DNA from: Pogostemon cablin
Taxonomy: Eukaryota > Streptophyta > Magnoliopsida > Lamiales > Lamiaceae
Length of the DNA: 64,000 nt
NCBI GenBank assembly: GCA_023678885.1
Contig: CM042958.1
Coordinates: forward strand, 16,858,852-16,922,851
Reading direction: 5' to 3'
Shown here: positions 36,171 through 48,472 of the stretch, in pieces
How the letters are laid out: the number at the start of each line of letters is the position of its first letter
Numbering within the stretch: the stretch's first letter is position 1
Program-made: the position numbers and the translations under genes
Notes under the pieces: generated by a model
Database searches by the model: none
The model's input: the letters and a program-made list of their open reading frames with translations, nothing else
Told to the model about the DNA's origin: nothing

Positions 36171-38342
36171 ATGCAGGAGCAAGCCACGAGTTCCGTTGCT
36201 GCTAGCTCTCTCCCATCTAGTAGCGAGAGATCTTCGAGCTCTGCTCTTCAAGCTGAAGTCAAAGAAGGTCTCTTTCTAATCCTTGTATTTTTGGACCTTT
36301 TTTTTTTGGATCCTTGGAAGTCGAATTTTGTTGTGATTTTGTTCCAAGAATAGTTTTAATTTTTACTGCATTTTTCTGGTGGGTTCAAATCATGCTGTGT
36401 GGTTTTCCTGAAGTGGAGTCAAAGAAGGTTACTTTAAACGGTTGTGTTTTATATCCTGAATTTATCTTTATGTTTTTAATTTTGAATTAAAGTTCCCTTT
36501 TTTCACACTTTGAGATGATTATTTTTAATTTATTTAGCTGGCTGTAAATCAAGAATCTATTTTTAATATGATTGTAGCTTATGGAAATATCTCTGCTCTT
36601 CATTAACTTGGGATATCCATGTTTTTTTTTTTTATAAAAAGATTTACCAAATTTGTCATGTAAATTCTGGAGAATGTGAGTTTTCTTCTTCTAGATTCAC
36701 GGCATTTTAAAACTTCTGAAAGATGCTCCATCAGGCTATAGGGAAACTTTTAATGAATCGTTGTAATAAATTACATGTTTTGATGTATCTGTCTTGATCT
36801 TGGTGAAGGCATGGAGAGTGATGATGAGATAAGGAGAGTGCCGGAAATAGGAGGTGAGGCCGCCGGGCCGACGATTTCCGGCCGTGGCAGCGGGACGAAT
36901 GCGGGGCCGGCGCAGCCGTCTGCCGCCAATTCAAAGAGGAGAGGTAGAAGCCCAGCTGACAAAGAAAACAAGAGGTTAAAACGGTAATTCATTTCATAGG
37001 TTTAACCTTATCCAATTATATCCAGCCACGTCATTGTAGGTCCGTTGATATTCTTTGGCTCCCCTGTAAAATTGCACGATTACATGCATGTGTGATGTGT
37101 CTTGGAAAACAACATGTCATGAATTTGGGCTGTTTTTTGATGGTAGCATTGGAGAATAATTGAGGTTTGGTGGTCTTATGTGAGGGGCATTTTTGTAATT
37201 CTGTGTGTTTCTTGTTTTTTGTTGTGTGTGGTATAAGGTTGTTGAGGAATAGAGTTTCAGCACAGCAAGCAAGGGAGAGGAAGAAGGCTTACTTGATTGA
37301 TTTGGAAGCTAGGCTGAAAGAGGTAGAAGCTAAGAATGCTGAGCTGGAAGAAAGGATTTCCACCTTGCAGAATGAGAACCAAATGCTCAGACAGGTAGAA
37401 TTCTCCGTGCTGTACTCGATTTTACTACTTATATATACCGTCTTGTCTCAAGATAGTCGAAATCTGTGGGTGCTTATTGAACTTGAGCTCATTACTTCAT
37501 TCTTGCAGTTGGAGAACTTAGTTCTTTGTGTTTTTACACTGGTAGTTCCATTTATATTCTTGCTCATCAATGCAAGTTTTCCAACTATAATGTTGTTAGA
37601 CCTTTAAGTGATGGGATTTTAGTGGTTGATTTTAGTAATTTTGAAGACAATTGAAGTTAGCCATAAAATGTTGGTATAATGTGGATGGATAAACATGCTT
37701 TCTTCTGCAATCTATTTTACTTATGATTAGATTGGCTCAAATGTGAGATAGGCAGTCGTTTATGTCCTATTATACCCTTGGGGTTTAATGTCTGTTCTTA
37801 GGGTTTAAAATACTTATTATTTTTACGATTTTAAATATAGAGAATACGCATGAAACAGGGTTCATAGGAGACTGTCTCATCCTTTTTATTATCATCTACA
37901 TTTGCCTCCATTAACTGTTTATGGCTATACTAGATAACAAATTAATGGCATTTTCGGGCCCCTTTGAGTTGGAGAGAATGCAAGCTAAGAGTTTCTGAGT
38001 GAAGTTCTTTGCTTGTGGAACCTAAGTTTGTCGAACATTTACGCAATATTTTATCTGGTTACTGTATTTAGAAGTGTGGAACCTACATTACATCCTTGTA
38101 TAAGGGTAGTATCCTATTATCATATTCTTAACTATCTTCAATGCTCATCAATAGAGCTGATGTATGTTATGGTCTGTCAAACTACCTCTAATGTTGATAA
38201 CTCTTCTTGTTAACAAGTTTGTGGGATGATGGCTAGCTCATGGAATGTGAACATCGGATGTTGATTTTTGTTAAATAACAACCCCCATGATTTGCAGATA
38301 CTGAAGAACACCACAGCAGGATCACAAGATGGAAGAAAATAA
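36171..38342 (+). CDS. HY5: bZIP transcription factor HY5 (ELONGATED HYPOCOTYL 5)
   Basis: Four exons: 36171-36267, 36809-36983, 37238-37394, 38298-38342. All have GT-AG borders and consistent phases and give 157 residues, slightly shorter than Arabidopsis HY5. The Ser-rich N-terminus (QEQATSSVAASSLPSSSERS) is followed by the acidic COP1-binding motif ESDDEIRRVPEIGG with the V-P-E core at 43-45. A basic region (about 86-106) has the bZIP signature N95-x7-R103 (NRVSAQQAR). The zipper has L113, V120, L127, L134 and L141. The C-terminus ILKNTT is family-typical, but the tail after it is short. HY5 promotes photomorphogenesis in the nucleus and is degraded through COP1 in the dark. The ATG at 36171 is chosen by homology. 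The last intron is long (903 bp). Confidence 0.96.
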
Positions 38343-40089
38343 CCCAGAATCGTTACGGCTCTGGATTTTTTAACACAAGGCGTAGACGAGAGGCTTCGTT
38401 CGAGTATATATCCGATCTTCTTTCTACTGCTTGATGCCACGCAGTGAAATATTGTAAGGTAAGTTAGGTGGTGATGAGTGGTTGATTAGTTTAAAATTGT
38501 GTAAAAAGAAGCTTGGTTTAGGATGGAGATTATTAGATTATGTTTCCATAGAGGTGTTGAATGTTTGAGGCACTTAACCTATTATATCATTCATTATATA
38601 TTTCACACACCCATGTGGGTGTGTGTTTGTTACGTGGATGGCGTTTCTGCATTAATTGAACTTAACCGGATTTTTGCAAATTAATCTTATTTCTACTGCT
38701 CGGATTCTCTGTGTCATTCGATGCATCATCTCCTGTGTCACACCGTTAGATGGTCAACACGTAGGATAGAGGAACTATATCCTAATTCTTAAACCCTAGA
38801 GGCAATGGTTGAATTTATTTCTCCTTTTACGTGTTAATCAATTAACGTGTGATACAAAAGATAATGTACCAAAATGATGTAGAAGATCCGGTGTGCTATT
38901 TGTAGAATAAGTGGTCTTGAGATTTTGGATGAATGCTGAAAATGAGCTGAACATATATGCCCTTTAAACTCATAAAAATTTGGAAGACCATTGAAGTTAG
39001 CTATAAAGCCTTGGTATAGTGTGGATGGATAAACAAGCAATCTTCTGCAATTTTCCCATACAACTGATATAACATAAATTATATATTTTTTAAATCACTT
39101 TAAAAACTATATTATCTTCAAGAAGTAAATAATAAGCTAATAAAGTTAGTCTCAGAGTAATAGGTCTATTTATCTTATGATGATATATGAGGTAAATGTT
39201 CCTATTTTTCTATATTTTCTTAAGACAGAGGGATTACTATATTTTATATGATTATTTTGTACAAAACTAAAAATCTAAATATAGTCATTTAAGTTCATTC
39301 AGATTTCATTAATGTATATTTAATGAAAAAGAACAAAAAAATCTGAAATATAAAACGGTCAAGAAGTAAAATGGTTCGATTCAAGGGAATAGAGAAATTA
39401 TTATTTTGAGATTTTATTGAATTGAAAGTTGGATATTTCTTTATTTAGTGTATGTACCAATTAAGATATGTCGAAATCGACAATAGCCAATGATTAAATA
39501 ATTGGGTAAAATGGGAGATGAATGTGGTCTTTAATCATGGGAATTTATTTTTGGACATCAGATAAGAATTTTGAAGTAACAATTAGATTGAAGTGGTGAT
39601 TGATGGGATGTTTTGTTTTGTCTTTAATATATGGAATCGACATGAAATTAAATAGGAAATTAACAAGTCAATATCAAGTAAATAAGGTTAATTATTAGAA
39701 AAATCCTATGAAAATTTATTAGGTTCTAACATTATCAGTGCTTTTCTGGGATAGAGAAGTTTATAAACTTTTTAATATAAAAATCATAGTCTTTTTTAAC
39801 TATGTCACCATGGTGGATATAACACAGTGGTCAGTGGGCCTAGCCGACTAGACTTTTAATTTTCTACTTGACTTTTAGTTTGATTAATTTTTAGTAATTA
39901 TTTTAATCATTTAAATAATTTTGCCAATATGCATATTCCCCCTCCCCATTGTAATTTATCAAAATATTACTCCAATTTGTTCAAACAAATGACTCATAGA
40001 TGTATATGGATTGTAATCTCATAGATGTATATGAATTGTAATTAGGCTGTGTTGATGGAATATTAAATGACTCGTCTCTCTAATAAATT
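38343..40089. other. HY5 3' region and intergenic DNA
   Basis: The HY5 3' UTR probably extends to about 38600. Beyond it I see a fragment of the TGTGAC-type MITE family (38708-38820) and featureless AT-rich DNA. No coding frame is supported. Confidence 0.5.
38708..38820. mobile_element. Fragment of the TGTGAC-type MITE family
   Basis: The phrase CTGTGTCACACCGTTAGATG, then ACTATATCCTAATTCTTAAACCCTAGAGGCAA, corresponds in order to GTCACTCCATTAAATGAGCG, then ACTATATCCTAATCAATAAACTCTTAGGGGCAA in the element at 49422-49549. Only part of the unit is present. Confidence 0.5.
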
Positions 40090-40545
40090 GAGGGGGCATT
40101 TGGTATTTTAAAAGGAATGTGAATGGTAATTGGAATAATAGTATTAAGGAATAGAAATGAGAATGATGTTTATAAGTGTATTGTTTAGTTGATAATAAGA
40201 ATCACTATCATAGTTTTTGATTTTGTTTGGTTTACGTAGGAATGGAATCAATTATATTATATTTTTAATTTTTTTAAATAAAAATATTATTATTATATTT
40301 AATATTCTATTTTTATTATATTCTATAATGTTTAAAAATTAAAAAAATTAAAATAAAAAATATCTTACCTCTTTCATCTCATGGAATGAATCCCAAAATA
40401 ATCAAAAAGTGGAGGAATCATGATTTCCCACTTTTAAGATATGAAATTACGGTAGATGAGAATTAAAGTCATGAAACAAACATCACAACTATCTTTTATT
40501 CTCATTCCACACCTCCAATCTTATCAAACAAACTGGCCCTGAGAA
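40090..40545. mobile_element. Tourist/hAT-like MITE (about 455 bp)
   Basis: The left part reads GGGGGCATTTGGTATTTTAA then AAGGAATGTGAATGG. The right end in reverse complement reads CAGGGCCAGTTTGTTTGATA then AGATTGGAGGTGTGGAATG. These 'GGGC..TTTGG...GGAATG' ends are a common plant MITE style. The interior is AT-rich. TSD is not resolved, so the superfamily is uncertain. Confidence 0.5.
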
Positions 40546-40583
40546 AATAATCTTTTCGTTGCACAAACTCGTCCAATAAAAAA

Positions 40584-40822
40584 TTTCACTTTTATAAAAA
40601 AGTTAAAATAACTAACTTTTCTACGTTTATTTAAAAAAAATCATCATATCTAACATAATTATCATAATTTATTATTTAGTTACAATAATACCCTTTAAAT
40701 GACTTTCACTTTTTTTAAAAAAGTTAAAATAACTAACTTTTCTACGTTTATTTAAAAAAAATAATCATATCTAACATAATTATCATAATTTATTATTTAG
40801 TACAATAATACCCTTTAAATGA
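40584..40822. repeat. Tandem duplication, two near-identical 120-bp units
   Basis: Unit 1 is 40584-40703 and unit 2 is 40704-40822. Both contain AAGTTAAAATAACTAACTTT, CATATCTAACATAATTATCA and ATAATACCCTTTAAATGAC, and differ at only a few positions, so the duplication is recent. Confidence 0.85.
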
Positions 40823-41271
40823 CATTTTTCTTAATATATAAGCAAAATTAAAGATGAAAACTTTTCTGACAAAGAGAAAGTAATATTTTAATTTTAATAT
40901 ATGAAAATCAACAGTAATTGTTGAGATAAATGAAAATTTATAAAGTATATTTAATAAAGCGTGATAAATAATTAAGAAAAAGTAAACCGATCGTGAATAG
41001 ATCGAATACGAGAATTTCTCTTTGATATAAGAGCATAAGTTAACAAATGACTTGTTAACATTTCATTCCAATAGCAAATCAGGGATGATGATGGCCGTAC
41101 AAAGAAATCACACACAGATCAGTTCTCATCTCATAAATCCGATTCTAATTTCTACATAAGATCCTATCAAAATTCTCTACTCTAGGAAAAAAAAACATCT
41201 GTTCATTCATCTGTGTATAGTCTGTAGATGTAGTTAGACCATAGTGGAATTTATTCAGGATGTGGTTCTTC

Positions 41272-44258
41272 CTATTCACCACCTTCTTTCTCTACCAAAA
41301 TTTTCTTACATGCTTCATAACACATGAAAGATATCCCTGCAGCAGGGACCAACTTCACACAGCTCGGACCGAGCCCTTTGTACAAACCTCCGATCCCTTC
41401 TCGTTCGAGGATGCTAGCAAGAGCGTGAAGCACGTTCTTGTACACCTGCCTCCCACTCACAGCTCCAACCTGCATGTGCTTACGTGCCACCTCCAGAGGG
41501 AATGTAGCCGTACTAGAAATGGCACCAGCTAATGATCCTATCAGGAGAGTTTCGATATTTCCTATCTTCTCTTGTTTGAATATTTTTCTGTAGGCTTTTC
41601 GTAAAGTGTCGTATGCACAATAGTTGGTGGCAGCGTATGGGATGACTCCAATGAGACTTGGAGCTAAGCCTCTGTAGAGTTCTCCCAGCCCTCCCTCTTG
41701 TAGTATTTTCACAAATGCGTCGAGCAGCCCGTCATAAACTCCTCTCTGTTTTTGAAAATCGACCAATGAGCATAAATTGTTGGGAAATTGGGTAGACTTT
41801 CGGATATGCAATGTAGCTAGCTACCTGTATGGTGAGTCGAGTCTTGACTAACTCGAGAGGGTATGTCACCAATGTTGAGCTGACTCCAGCAGATGCTCCC
41901 GCGATTAAAGACGGAGGAATAGGCAATTTGGCCTGTTCACCAGGTATAGATGACAAATTTTTGTTGACGGTATCATAAACAAATAACTGCAAAGAAACAG
42001 AAAAGTTTTGAGTAACTCAGCATAAATGTTATCCTACATATCACCGCGAGAAATTGGAGAAAAACAATAAAAAAGACAGTAATTTATGATGCTCAATCAT
42101 CAGCAGGAAGTTTAGTGTGAAACATTAAAGAGGTGAAACAATTAGTCATCTCATTGGTAGAGTATGATCAAAAAGTTTGCTAACAGATTGATAAACCTAT
42201 TTATAGTTTCTTACAAGTCTAATATAATACTCTTCTCTGTAATTCAAAACAACTATAGATCATAATGAAAGATTTGGAGAGAAGGGAGAGGAGAAAGAAC
42301 AAGGGACAACAAAAAAAAGAGGAAAAAATAGTCCTCTTAGTTGACATTGGATCATTATTGTCTAACCTTTCAGCAACTGAAAGATACCAAACCGTCTGGA
42401 GCCTCAATTGTCAAGGTTAGACACAGAAATATTCAAAACTAGTACAGATATGTTGATAGGTAGTTGGTTTTGTTAGCATTTAGAGTGACGTTTATGAGGA
42501 TATTTGTTATGATATCCTACATCAGTTCCACGCGGAAGGGTGTATAAGTGGGGGTGAACCCTTAACCTTTGACCATGGTTTTGGGTTAAGTTAGGGTTCC
42601 CTGTAATATATGCCTAACAAACATTCTTTATTTGCTAGGGAAACTTGTGATAGTTGTGGTCCATGGATGATATCAAGACGATAGAGCAAGTTCAGGAGCT
42701 ATCAAATACTCTGACCAGAGGAAGGAATGAGATAAGGCGCTAGTCAATACCATTTGTTGTAGCTATTGAGCTATATGATTGAAGGATAGGTGTCTCGACT
42801 GGGATATAGACCACAACAGTAATTCCACTTCATGGATGGTGTATTAATAGTAACCTTACAGATCATGTAGAGAATATATCAGCAAGTAATCCCTAATGAA
42901 TTCCAAGGTGTTCCTATTCTTTAATTCCTGTTTAATTCTAAGTTCCACTTGCTTAGGAAAAGATCTGATGTGAACTGGGAACAAATGATTGCCTGGACTC
43001 TTCTCCAATTTAGCATTTCAAACATTTGAAAACAAGTTCAAACTCAAAGCAGCACACAAAAGGATTACATTAACACATTAACAATTTGAAGACCATCATG
43101 AGATGGAAAAGATTCAAGTTCAAATGAAGTGCTATAAGGTGAGGAAAGACCCGAGCACATCTCAACAATAAACCTAACCTGATGTTGGCTGCTATTATAC
43201 ATCCAGCAGGAGATGCAGAAGAGGAGCCTTAAGAAGGAATAAGAAATACATCACTCAGATTATAATTCACATGACAATTGGCAATCAACATACCATCTCA
43301 AAGTCAAAACACAAACAAAAACAAAACAATGAAAATATCTGAAATCTGGAGGTTGTTGGGCATCACCCAGACCACTTCCTAACACCTTCCTTGATAAGTG
43401 GACAGATTCAGGTAAGTATAAATTAATGGTAAAAAATAAGATTATAACAGTATGTTTCACAAATGAATATATTTGTTTACACAATTTCACCCTCCTCTTC
43501 ACTCTTACTGTGGCCTTAATGCATATATCATAAATTCAAAACATAAAGTTAACACCCTAAATTCATGATAAAACTCCATAAGAGAAACATCTTCAAGAAT
43601 CAACTAACAGCCATTATGAGTCTCAACTCTCAAGCTATGTTCTGTAATAGCAGAACTAAAACCAAGAGCAACAGATAGATGATAATTATGAAAATAAAAA
43701 AGGACAAAATTCAACCAATTTCTATGAACATCTTACCTCTATGGCTTTGCTTGGTGTGACACGAATCACATTAACAAAATTCCCCCTAAAGAGTCCTTTC
43801 CATCCATCAGTTTTCATGATACAATGGAAAACCTCAGTAGTTGAATGCCCACTGCTCCCCACCATCAAATGAGTCCTAATTGTCTCCAATGGAGCAACCA
43901 CAGTTCTAGAAATGGCCCCTGCAATCCCACCGCTAATCAGCCTTCTTAATGACGGATTAGAGACCTTAATCTTCAGCTTAAGTCCACTTTTATTCTTCTT
44001 ATCAATCAAACCCTTCTCCCCCTCTGCAATACCAAAAATCTTAAACCCTTCAGGCAATGAAACATACTTCACCAGCAAATCCGAATAAGGTAATTTCAGG
44101 CCGCCATTTTCGTTGTTCCCTACTTGCAGACAAGCAAACAAGCCACCACCCGGATAAATATTGCAATCGTGGTGGCTCCATTGAAGCCCCATGAAAGAAT
44201 TTGATGAAATTACATCACTCTTAAAGGTCAAAGAATTCATTCCTGCTTTGCTACCCAT
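41272..44258 (-). CDS. BT1: BT1-type adenine nucleotide transporter, mitochondrial carrier family
   Basis: Three exons on the minus strand: 44258-43737, 41986-41825, 41745-41272. All phase 0 with GT-AG borders; 385 residues. An N-terminal extension of about 100 residues without carrier homology fits the plastid (or dual) targeted BT1/Brittle-1 group. Three carrier repeats follow, each with the signature P-x-[DE]-x-x-[KR]: PLETIR (123-128), PLELVK (217-222) and PLEVAR (311-316), plus glycine motifs such as GWKGLFRGN, GLGELYRGL and GIGGLYKGL after odd helices. BT1 proteins move adenylates (ADP-glucose in cereal endosperm) across the envelope. Substrate here is inferred from family only. Intron 1 is 1750 bp and holds retroelement-like sequence; intron 2 is 79 bp. 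Confidence 0.93.
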
Positions 44259-47077
44259 AGTTCAAGATTTCGATAAACCCCAGAGAGAACCCCTGTTCAA
44301 GGTCACTCTCTTTCTCTCTCGGGAGAATCCAAACAAGGCTAAATTTACAGAACTCTTCATAGTTTCACGCAACTAGATGAAAGTAAAGGAGCAAAAGATT
44401 CGATTTTGGGTAAATGGGAGGGCAGAAACACCATTGTTGACGAGTGGGGTGGGTGGGAGAATATCAGTTGAATGGTGGTATAGTTCACTTTCAAAAGATT
44501 AAAAGCAAGTTGGGCTATGAGGAATAAAGATAATTAATTTTCAGAGTAAAGTTACAACAACAATGATATTTTTGTTATTATTAAACAAGAAGCCATGATT
44601 GAAGAATCAAAGAACGAGGGGCTGAGGTTTATGGAGGCGGAGAAAATAAAAAAGTGTTTCTTTTGTTTGCGGAGAGGAAAAGAGAGGTGGGACAATTTTG
44701 TTCCTTCTTCACAATCTGCAGTGATACGAGGCAAACATTTATACGTGTACATATAATATGGCAGCACGCACTTATATTTGAAATATTTGAATTATATATT
44801 TATATGTGAGCTGCGCTGTCACGCAGCCACTTATTATACTGTACTTGGGTGCAGGGTGTCCTATATAATTTTTTTATTCTATTTTTATGTATTGCTATAT
44901 GTTATTTTATTTTATATAATTTTTTTTAATAATTATATATTTTTTTCACACTTAATTTTTTTACAAAAAAAATGAACATTTCATATGTGTATAACTTTTT
45001 ATTCAATAGTGTATACATATTTTTTTAATAATTATATATATATTTTTACACCCAATTTTTCATTAAAAATACTGAATTGTATACATTTTTATACATTGAA
45101 TCTCTGTGCACAACACCTTCAATGAGATAACAAATGAGATAATAATAAGAATACTACTTGTAGAGAAAAAAAACACTACTTGTAGAATATCTAAACAAAT
45201 TCAAAGAAGACTAATTTGTTTCCATGACATGCATTGTATAGGAATTAAGAATTGATTGCGCCCTCTTTGAGGTAGACCTCCGCCCTCTTTTCGATGATTA
45301 TGAGTTTTTTTGTCCATCTCTTCTATTTCATTGCCAATTTAAGGAATTTTATTTTATTTTTTATTTAGATCTCCAGCTACGTCCTTTGGAATCTCACTCT
45401 TAACCAGGTAATCAGTATAATTTAGGTTTTCTTTCTATCAAGAATTACAAAGGAACTAAAGTAAGATAAGTTAATTAGAGAAATACTTGCTTATCAGGAA
45501 TGAGGTTGCATAAATCATCAACTCTAGAGAATCATTTTCTGTACGTGTTCAATCCATTTCCGAACAGCGTCTTCATAACTCAAACAATAGACAAGAATTT
45601 TTGCTAGTACGTATTTATCTCCTTTTGGCATTTTGTCGCATCAGAAGATGACGGATTTTATTATTCAACCTCATACATTTAGTAGTATTTTTGAGGGAGA
45701 TAAAGTTCAAGACAACATTGAGGCAAGACTGAAAAAAAAATGGAAGAACTCCAAATAAAAATATTGTATTGCTCTTTCTAATTAATTATTGAAACAAACT
45801 CAGCTACAAATTCCATAGACTATGATAAGAGTATTAAATCACACAAAATTTGTTTAATAAGATTGAGATGCTATCCAAATATTAGGATTATTTAAACTCA
45901 CAAATGTAAAGGTAGGAACATCCAGCAGAACATTGATAGCTTCTCCAGTACATAGCTCAAAAGTCCATGGTTGACTGAATGCATTGAGAGGTGAGAATAG
46001 TAGCTATATATAATAGCTATGCAAGCTAAACTGCAAATAATCAGAGTAATGCATATATACCATAAATACTCCTATTTAAGTCTCAACTTGTGATATGCAT
46101 CAAGGAATAAGTTTTGATTAAGAATGAGATGAAACTGTCAGATACACATGAAGCCATCTTACATTTCAATTTGGATAAAAGAGCTACTTTCAAATGAAGT
46201 ATATGTAAATTGTGATCTACTTAATGATTTGATATTAATAATAGTAAAATATAAATGTGCTCTTTTAAAAGTTGAAGAGATGCAAGAATTTCAAGAGATC
46301 ACAGATAAATTTTTAGATAATTATTAAGAAAAAAAATTGAAGTTGCATAATAGATTTGAAGAGATCACAAATAAAATTCAGATAATTAGTAAAAATGTTT
46401 TTAAAAAAATGAAAAGTCAAATAAAAAAACCATGTGTAGAAAGCTCAATAAATTCTTGAATTTTAAAAGGTTAAGCTATACTTAATTACAAATAAGATCA
46501 CTTATTAGTGTTTCATCTCATATTACATAAATTAAATACTTGACACGTGTTAGCCAAAATTCAATACTTGCCCCAAGGGTTTAATAGTCATTTGTAGGGT
46601 ATAAACTTTTTAAATAAAGAAACACCAATAAAACATGGAATGTATAACAGAGAATTTAGCTTGAATTAATTAAGTCATTAATATGATATAAAATTATTTT
46701 AATTTTTAATATAAACTAAGGATAAAAAACTATTTAAGAAAAATAGATAGGGACAAAATGGAAAAAAAATATTTTACTTCCACAAACCACTTTTAATATG
46801 TTAAGATAAGATAAGATTTGTATACATTTAAAAAATGTATGCATCCTATCTTGGGTACATCCAGTATAGTTAACCTATTTTAATTTATATAATTTGGAAA
46901 GAATAAAATAGTTTAAATTGAAATTATTTAATAAGAGTGTTTTGGATATGTTTAATGTTGGGTAGCTACTGGCCAAACACTTCGCCGACTTTTATTTAAT
47001 AAAATACTCATGCAAATCTTTATATTTATTTTTTAAGTAATATAATATTTTAATGTATAATTTGTTAATAAATGTAA
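44259..47077. other. BT1 5' region and repeat-poor intergenic DNA
   Basis: The BT1 leader probably starts near 44400, with CT-rich sequence on the minus strand. The remainder to 47077 is AT-rich without a protein-like frame. I see no RNA gene and no bounded transposon here. Confidence 0.5.
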
Positions 47078-47469
47078 AGCAAAAACTCATGTGTACCCAA
47101 ACACACGGACCACATTCCGTGCACCTTTAGAATTTTGTGCTAAATTATATACCCTTTAGTATACAGATTTGTACCTTTTATTTTCTAAAGAAAATTATTG
47201 TGTGCATCTGGGCGCATGGACAACACTCCATGCACCTTTAGAATTTTGTGTTAAATTGTTTACTCTTTAGTATAAAAATGTGTACCCTTTAATTTTTAAA
47301 GAAAAATATTAATTAAAAGTGTATACCATTTAAAACAAAATGATATACCTTTTATTAATTAGAATGTATACCCTTTAGACCAAAACAATGTACCATTATC
47401 CATAGTATTAAATTTTTAAAAACGCACGGGATGTGTTCCTATGCGCCCGGACGCATGCAAGTCTCACTC
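47078..47469. mobile_element. Mutator-like MITE (392 bp) with perfect 9-bp TSD
   Basis: The left end AGCAAAAACTCATGTGTACC and the right end, reverse complement GAGTGAGACTTGCATGCGTC, match the two ends of the element at 1207-1644 in inverted order. The 9-bp direct repeat TAAATGTAA flanks it exactly (47069-47077 and 47470-47478). The interior shows the same AAAGGGTATACA/TTCCGTGCACC phrases. Confidence 0.8.
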
Positions 47470-47717
47470 TAAATGTAATACTTATAACAAATACTAATAT
47501 GCAATAGTTTTTAAGGTTTAAGTAGGTTAAATTAACCCATGTAAGGGAATTCGCATCCTAAATTCATTTTCTCACATTTTTTTCCTCACCCATTCTCTCC
47601 TCTCTCTCTCTCTCCAAACCGACATCTTTCTCCGCAACCATCTCTCTCCATCGTCTCACATATCTCTATCTTCTCACCTCCACCCACTGTCTCAGCCGTC
47701 GCTCCTCTCCTGCCTCA

Positions 47718-48472
47718 AGTGACGGAGCCAGGATTTACAATGAGGAGGACCCAAATTTGTTAAAGGGAACATTTATGTGAGATCGTTTTTATATATTTTC
47801 TTAAACAATTACTACTTTTATAAAAGATATTAATAAATTTTTATTAAAAATATTATTTATTTTTATTAATAATACAAATTGTTCATGAAATCATGCACCT
47901 CACCATTATTATTTTTCATTAATTAATTAAAGTATTACTTTTTATTAGAATGTTATTATTTCTTATCCATTTTATAATGGTTAAAAAAAATAATAATTAT
48001 AAATAGAAAAATAATAAACTAAAGAAAAAAGAGGGAGAAAGAAAGAAATTAAAAAAAGAAAGAAAATTATTAAATGTTATTATTTCTTATCTATGAATGG
48101 TTAAACTACAAAGAAACAATAATTTAAATAGAAAAAATAATAAACAAAAGAAAAAAGAGGGGAAAGAAAGAAATTAAAAAAATAGAAAAAATAATAAACT
48201 AAATAATAAAGAGGAAATATTAATTTAAATAGAAAAATAATAAACTAAAGAAAAAAGAGGGGGGAAAGAAATAAATAAAAAAATAGAAAAAATAATAAAC
48301 TAAATAACAAAGAGGAAGAAAGAAAGAAATAAATAAAAAAGGAAAATGGAGCATTGTGTATAACAGGATCACCCAACCTCCCATTTGATATATTTAGAAA
48401 TTTATACTATATATATAGTAAATGTTTTGAAATCTCAGCTGCGTGCCTCCCCTCTCATTGCTAGCGCTGACT
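47718..48472. mobile_element. Non-autonomous TIR element with an A/G-rich repetitive core
   Basis: The left end AGTGACGGAGCCAGGATTTA, then CAATGAGGAGG, is mirrored by the right end, whose reverse complement is AGTCAGCGCTAGCAATGAGA. 'GACGGAGCCAGGATT' ends are common in plant non-autonomous elements, often considered hAT-like. The flanking 8-mers CTGCCTCA and CTCCACCA match at 6 of 8 positions, a weak TSD. No transposase is seen. Confidence 0.5.
48000..48345. repeat. Purine-rich tandem repeats of about 60-110 bp
   Basis: Repeated modules of the form AGAAAAATAATAAACTAAAG, then AAAAAAGAGGG, then AAGAAAGAAATTAAAAAA occur four or five times with small differences. The sequence is strongly strand-asymmetric: A/G on the plus strand. 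Confidence 0.7.
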
